Shown piece after piece: positions 60,800 through 64,000 of a stretch of 64,000 nt of DNA (positions are counted from its first letter, which is position 1; every line of letters starts with the position of its first letter). Location of the stretch: the NCBI GenBank assembly GCA_963808165.1, contig CAWEET010000001.1, positions 1 to 64,000 on the forward strand, given 5' to 3'. Below the pieces are notes generated by a model, which had not been told where the DNA came from, searched no databases, and saw nothing but the letters and a program-made list of their open reading frames with translations. Position numbers and translations under genes: made by a program. This stretch comes from Thiosocius sp963808165 (GTDB lineage Bacteria > Pseudomonadota > Gammaproteobacteria > Chromatiales > Chromatiaceae).

Positions 60800-61177
60800 A
60801 TGCACCAGATGCAGAATCTTGATGCTCGTCGGGCCAGGCGGATATTGGTCGCACAGGTAGTCGCTACCTTGGTCGTGACCCTGGTCGGGCTGATTTTCGG
60901 CTTGAGGACTGGGCTTTTCGCCCTCGTTGGAGGGGCGACCGCAACCATTGCAAACGCCCTGTTCGCCTACTGGGTGTTTGGACGTTACCGTGCGGCTGAG
61001 CCGGGAAAACTCCTGGCCCAATTTTACGGGGGCGAGGTCCTGAAGCTGGCATTCATCGCGGTGGTGTTCGCAGCGGTGATCATCTGGCTGGAACCGCTCC
61101 GCCCGCTGGCTCTTTTCGGGGCCTTTTTTGTGGTACAGGTTCTACCACCTCTTCTGGCGAATCGCATCGCCGGTTGA
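60800..61177 (+). CDS. atpI: ATP synthase subunit I (AtpI)
   Basis: A 125-residue membrane protein with four helices (residues about 15-35, 38-58, 75-95 and 102-118), as in AtpI, which assists assembly of the c-ring. It is poorly conserved in sequence but defined by place and topology. ATGs at 60800 and 60809 are both possible; the ribosome site is weak. It is the first gene after the atp promoter. Confidence 0.8.
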   Translation: MHQMQNLDARRARRILVAQVVATLVVTLVGLIFGLRTGLFALVGGATATIANALFAYWVFGRYRAAEPGKLLAQFYGGEVLKLAFIAVVFAAVIIWLEPLRPLALFGAFFVVQVLPPLLANRIAG

Positions 61178-61200
61178 ACGCAAAGAGAAGATTGTTAAAG

Positions 61201-62067
61201 ATGGCTGGTTCTGAAACCCTGACTTCCAGTGAATACATCAAGCACCACCTGACCAATCTGACGTTCGGTCAGTTTCCCGACGGTCACTGGGGCATTGCTC
61301 ACAGCGCCGAGGAGGCCTCGTCGATGGGCTTCTGGGCGATCCATCTGGATTCCATGTTCTGGTCGCTCGCGCTGGCCGGGTTGTTCGCTTTCTTCTTTTA
61401 CAAGGCCGCGCAAAAGGCGTCTGCGGATACCCCCAGCGGCCTGCAGAACTTCGTCGAAATGATGGTCGATTTCGTCAATGACAGCGTGCGCGGGTCGTTT
61501 TCCGGAAAGAATGATCTGGTCGCGCCGCTCGCGCTGACCGTATTCGTTTGGGTCTTTCTGATGAACCTGATGGACCTGGTGCCGGTTGACCTAATACCGT
61601 ACATCGCAGGCAAGCTGGGCATTCACCATATGAAGGTCGTGCCCTCGACGGATCCCAATATCACTTCCGCGCTGGCGTTGGGTGTGTTCGGCCTGATCCT
61701 TTACTACAGCATCAAGATCAAGGGAGTCGGCGGCTTTGTCGGCGAACTGACGGGGATGCCGTTCGCGACCAAAAACCCGCTGCTCAAGCCGTTCTTCACG
61801 GTGATCAACTTCATCCTCGAGGGCGTTAACCTGATCGCGAAGCCGGTTTCGCTCTCGCTGCGTCTTTTTGGCAACATGTACGCGGGCGAGATGATCTTCA
61901 TCCTGATCGCGGTCATGTACAGCGCCGGCTGGGTGTTGGGCATCTTCGGCGGCGTCCTGCAACTGGGCTGGGCGATCTTCCATGTCCTGATAATCACTTT
62001 GCAGGCGTTCATCTTTATGACGCTGACCATCGTCTACCTCGACATGGCACACGCGGAACACCACTGA
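61201..62067 (+). CDS. atpB: ATP synthase F0 subunit a
   Basis: A 288-residue membrane subunit that forms the proton half-channels. The essential arginine is in SLSLRLFGNMYAGEM near residue 220, and the C-terminal helix is LGWAIFHVLIITLQAFIFM. About six helices are seen. The start MAGSETLTSSEYI is the ATG 24 bases after the atpI stop; an upstream TTG is less likely. Confidence 0.94.
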   Translation: MAGSETLTSSEYIKHHLTNLTFGQFPDGHWGIAHSAEEASSMGFWAIHLDSMFWSLALAGLFAFFFYKAAQKASADTPSGLQNFVEMMVDFVNDSVRGSFSGKNDLVAPLALTVFVWVFLMNLMDLVPVDLIPYIAGKLGIHHMKVVPSTDPNITSALALGVFGLILYYSIKIKGVGGFVGELTGMPFATKNPLLKPFFTVINFILEGVNLIAKPVSLSLRLFGNMYAGEMIFILIAVMYSAGWVLGIFGGVLQLGWAIFHVLIITLQAFIFMTLTIVYLDMAHAEHH

Positions 62068-62113
62068 TTCACTTTTTCTTTTAACTGCCTGATTGAACTA
62101 ACGGGAGACAATC

Positions 62114-62347
62114 ATGGAACAAGCTCTGCTGGTCATCGCTGCTGCGATCATGATGGGTCTGGGCGCCGTCGGCGCCGCCATCGGTATCGGCGTCCTGGGT
62201 GGCCGCTTCCTCGAGGGTGCTGCACGCCAGCCCGAACTCATCCCCATGCTGCGAACACAGTTTTTCATCGTGATGGGTCTTACTGACGCCGTTCCGATGA
62301 TCGCTGTGGGTCTCGGTATGTACGTACTGTTCGCGTTGGCCGGATGA
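62114..62347 (+). CDS. atpE: ATP synthase F0 subunit c
   Basis: A 77-residue hairpin of two helices that forms the rotor ring. The first helix has the glycine motif GAVGAAIGIGVLGG, the polar loop is RQPE, and the proton-carrying carboxylate is the Asp in GLTDAVPMIAVGLG near residue 60. There is no sodium-type Gln/Glu/Ser pattern, so it is proton-driven. A GGGAG ribosome site precedes it. Confidence 0.96.
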   Translation: MEQALLVIAAAIMMGLGAVGAAIGIGVLGGRFLEGAARQPELIPMLRTQFFIVMGLTDAVPMIAVGLGMYVLFALAG

Positions 62348-62393
62348 TCAGGCCCGGGCGAACCGTTTCAACTCGCCACTACGAGGTTTCGGG

Positions 62394-62864
62394 ATGAATA
62401 TCAACCTGACGCTTATCGCCCAGCTGGTGTCTTTCGCGGTGTTCGTTTGGTTCACCATGAAATTCATTTGGCCGCCGCTGGTCAGGGCGATGGACGAGCG
62501 CAAAGCCAGGATCGCTGAGGGCCTTGCGGCCGCAGAGCGAGGTCAGCATGAGCAGGAGTTGGCCAAGAAGCGTGCCACAGAGACTCTGCACAAGGCCAAG
62601 CAACAGGCGGCGGAAATCAAGGCCAACGCCGATCGGCAGGCGGCCAGGATTATCGAAGAGGCCCGCGACAAGGGCAAAGAGGAAGGTCGGCGCCAGGTGG
62701 TCGCGGCCCAGGCTGAGATCGAGCAGGCGACCAATCAGGCGCGCGAGGACTTGCGTGCCAAGGTTGGAGAACTCGCCGTTCTCGGCGCGGAGAAAATTCT
62801 GCGTAAAGAGATCAACGCCGAAGCCCACAGGGACATCGTCGAGTCCCTGGCGAAACAGATTTAA
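62394..62864 (+). CDS. atpF: ATP synthase F0 subunit b
   Basis: A 156-residue stator subunit: one N-terminal membrane helix (LTLIAQLVSFAVFVWFTMKF) and then a long, charged right-handed coiled coil rich in Ala, Glu, Lys and Arg. Length equals that of E. coli b. It ends nine bases before atpH. Confidence 0.95.
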   Translation: MNINLTLIAQLVSFAVFVWFTMKFIWPPLVRAMDERKARIAEGLAAAERGQHEQELAKKRATETLHKAKQQAAEIKANADRQAARIIEEARDKGKEEGRRQVVAAQAEIEQATNQAREDLRAKVGELAVLGAEKILRKEINAEAHRDIVESLAKQI

Positions 62865-62873
62865 GGTAACCGA

Positions 62874-63413
62874 ATGGCTGCAGACGCTACCACCATTGCT
62901 CGTCCCTACGCCGAAGCCCTGTTCGAGCGCGCGGTTGAGACCAATCAGCTCGACCTGTGGTCCGACATCCTCGGTCTGCTGGCCGCCACGGTTCGCGACC
63001 CGGCGTTGTCGGAGTTGATTGACAGCCCAAAGCTGGAAAAGTCGCAAATGGCGGAGCTGATGCTGGATATCGCCGGTGGCAGGCTCAGTGACGAGGGACA
63101 AAATCTGGTCCGGTTGCTGGTCGAAAACGGTCGTCTGTCGGTGCTGCCTGAAATCAGCGGGATTTTCGAGGCCCGCAAGGCCGATTACCAGGGTGCCCTG
63201 GACGTCGAGATCACCTCCGCCTTTGCGCTGACGCCGGCCGAGAAAAAGCAGCTCGCCGAGGCGCTGCAGCGCAAGCTGGGACGCGAGATCCGGATCACCA
63301 GCGAGAAAGACCCCAGGCTGATCGGCGGCATCCGTTTGCGCGCCGGCGATATGGTGATCGATGGCTCGGTTTCCGGGCAGCTCACCAAGCTGGCCAACGA
63401 ATTAGGAATCTAA
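62874..63413 (+). CDS. atpH: ATP synthase F1 subunit delta
   Basis: A 179-residue stator subunit joining b to the alpha/beta head. ATTIARPYAEALFERAV at the start and the C-terminal signature DPRLIGGIRLRAGDMVIDGSV match the OSCP/delta family. It is closely followed by atpA. Confidence 0.95.
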   Translation: MAADATTIARPYAEALFERAVETNQLDLWSDILGLLAATVRDPALSELIDSPKLEKSQMAELMLDIAGGRLSDEGQNLVRLLVENGRLSVLPEISGIFEARKADYQGALDVEITSAFALTPAEKKQLAEALQRKLGREIRITSEKDPRLIGGIRLRAGDMVIDGSVSGQLTKLANELGI

Positions 63414-63427
63414 TCGGGAAAGCAATC

Positions 63428-64000
63428 ATGCAACTCAATCCCTCCGAGATCAGCGAGCTGATCAAGAGCAAGATCGAAAAATTCGATCTGACTTCCGAAG
63501 CTCACAACGAAGGCACCGTGGTTTCCGTGACCGACGGTATCGTTCGTATCCACGGCCTCGCCGACGCCATGTCGTACGAGATGCTGGAATTTCCCGGCAA
63601 CACCTTTGGACTCGCGCTCAATCTGGAGCGTGATTCGGTTGGTGCGGTTGTGTTGGGAGACTACAAGCACATCTCCGAAGGTGCCGTTGTCAAATGCACC
63701 GGTCGAGTGCTCGAGGTCCCGACCGGTCCCGAGCTGCTCGGGCGGGTCGTCGACGCACTCGGCAATCCGATGGATGGCAAAGGCCCCATTAATGCGTCGC
63801 ATACGGCCCCGATCGAGCAGATCGCCCCGGGCGTCATCGAGCGCCAGTCGGTCGACCAACCGGTGCAGACGGGCATCAAGGCGATCGACGCGATGGTGCC
63901 GGTCGGCCGCGGTCAGCGTGAGCTGATCATCGGCGACCGCCAGACCGGCAAGACGGCAATCGCGATCGATACGATCATCAATCAGAAGGGTAAGGGGATC
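63428..64000 (+). CDS. atpA: ATP synthase F1 subunit alpha (cut by window end)
   Basis: The first 191 codons of atpA. The N-terminal barrel (LNPSEISELIKSKIEKFD, GTVVSVTDGIVRIHGLADAM) and the nucleotide-binding P-loop (IIGDRQTGKTAIAIDTI near residue 170) are seen. The rest lies beyond the window. The ATG follows 14 bases after the atpH stop. Confidence 0.96.
   Translation, partial: MQLNPSEISELIKSKIEKFDLTSEAHNEGTVVSVTDGIVRIHGLADAMSYEMLEFPGNTFGLALNLERDSVGAVVLGDYKHISEGAVVKCTGRVLEVPTGPELLGRVVDALGNPMDGKGPINASHTAPIEQIAPGVIERQSVDQPVQTGIKAIDAMVPVGRGQRELIIGDRQTGKTAIAIDTIINQKGKGI

Overview
The window looks like the chromosomal replication-origin neighbourhood of a free-living, GC-rich gammaproteobacterium. 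The evidence is the order gyrB-recF-dnaN-dnaA / rpmH-rnpA-yidC-mnmE ... mnmG-rsmG-parA-parB-atpIBEFHA, together with separate glyQ/glyS, envC-ctpA-yibQ next to gpmI, secB-gpsA, and the glnA-ntrBC nitrogen module. A Chromatiales-like (purple-sulfur or sulfur-oxidiser type) lineage is a reasonable guess from gene order, but nothing in the window proves it.

Layout. 0.3-2.8 kb: glyoxylate-type enzymes (2-hydroxyacid dehydrogenase, GlcG-like protein, tartronate-semialdehyde-reductase-like enzyme). 2.9-3.2 kb: a 272-bp MITE-like element with 26-bp terminal inverted repeats. 3.2-10 kb, minus strand: a cell-envelope and glycolysis block (gpmI, envC, ctpA, yibQ, yajL, and a membrane-anchored protein split by a frameshift). 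10.3-12.7 kb: ArsR regulator, rhodanese, secB, gpsA. 12.8-18.8 kb: a copper/silver-type export island (HMA chaperone, Cys/His-rich exported protein, CusB-like lipoprotein, CusA-like pump, DUF302). 18.8-23.6 kb: DUF924, dodecin, a GGDEF-EAL protein, trmL and class 1B pyrD. 23.6-28 kb: a small stand-alone gene, two tandem HDOD signalling proteins, and a frameshifted oxygen-binding-diiron-type MBL gene with a hypothetical neighbour. 28.1-33.7 kb: glnA-DUF4124-ntrB-ntrC, with a sigma54 promoter candidate and two NtrC sites upstream of glnA. 33.7-35 kb: CDF metal exporter. 35.7-40.5 kb: glyQ-glyS-mazG-like-gmhB-plsC. 40.6-47.1 kb: gyrB-recF-dnaN-dnaA, leftward. 47.5-51.2 kb: rpmH-rnpA-yidC-mnmE, rightward. 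51.2-55.8 kb: MoxR-DUF58-TgpA transglutaminase operon and a thioredoxin-like protein, leftward. 55.9-60.7 kb: mnmG, a 281-bp inverted-repeat element, rsmG, parA, parB. 60.7-64 kb: the ATP synthase operon, with atpA running off the right edge.

How it fits together. The divergent dnaA/rpmH spacer, perfect DnaA boxes at 40.57, 45.63 and 47.28 kb, and two parS sites inside recF with parAB 15 kb away mark this as the origin/segregation domain. Most of the window is ordinary core genome. The less ordinary parts are the two short palindromic elements, the two single-base frameshifts (4.1 and 27.0 kb), an rnpA without a canonical start codon and no yidD behind it, the HDOD/ODP cluster, and the compact metal-export island without an outer-membrane channel. 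No CRISPR array, prophage, transposase, rRNA or tRNA gene was recognised.
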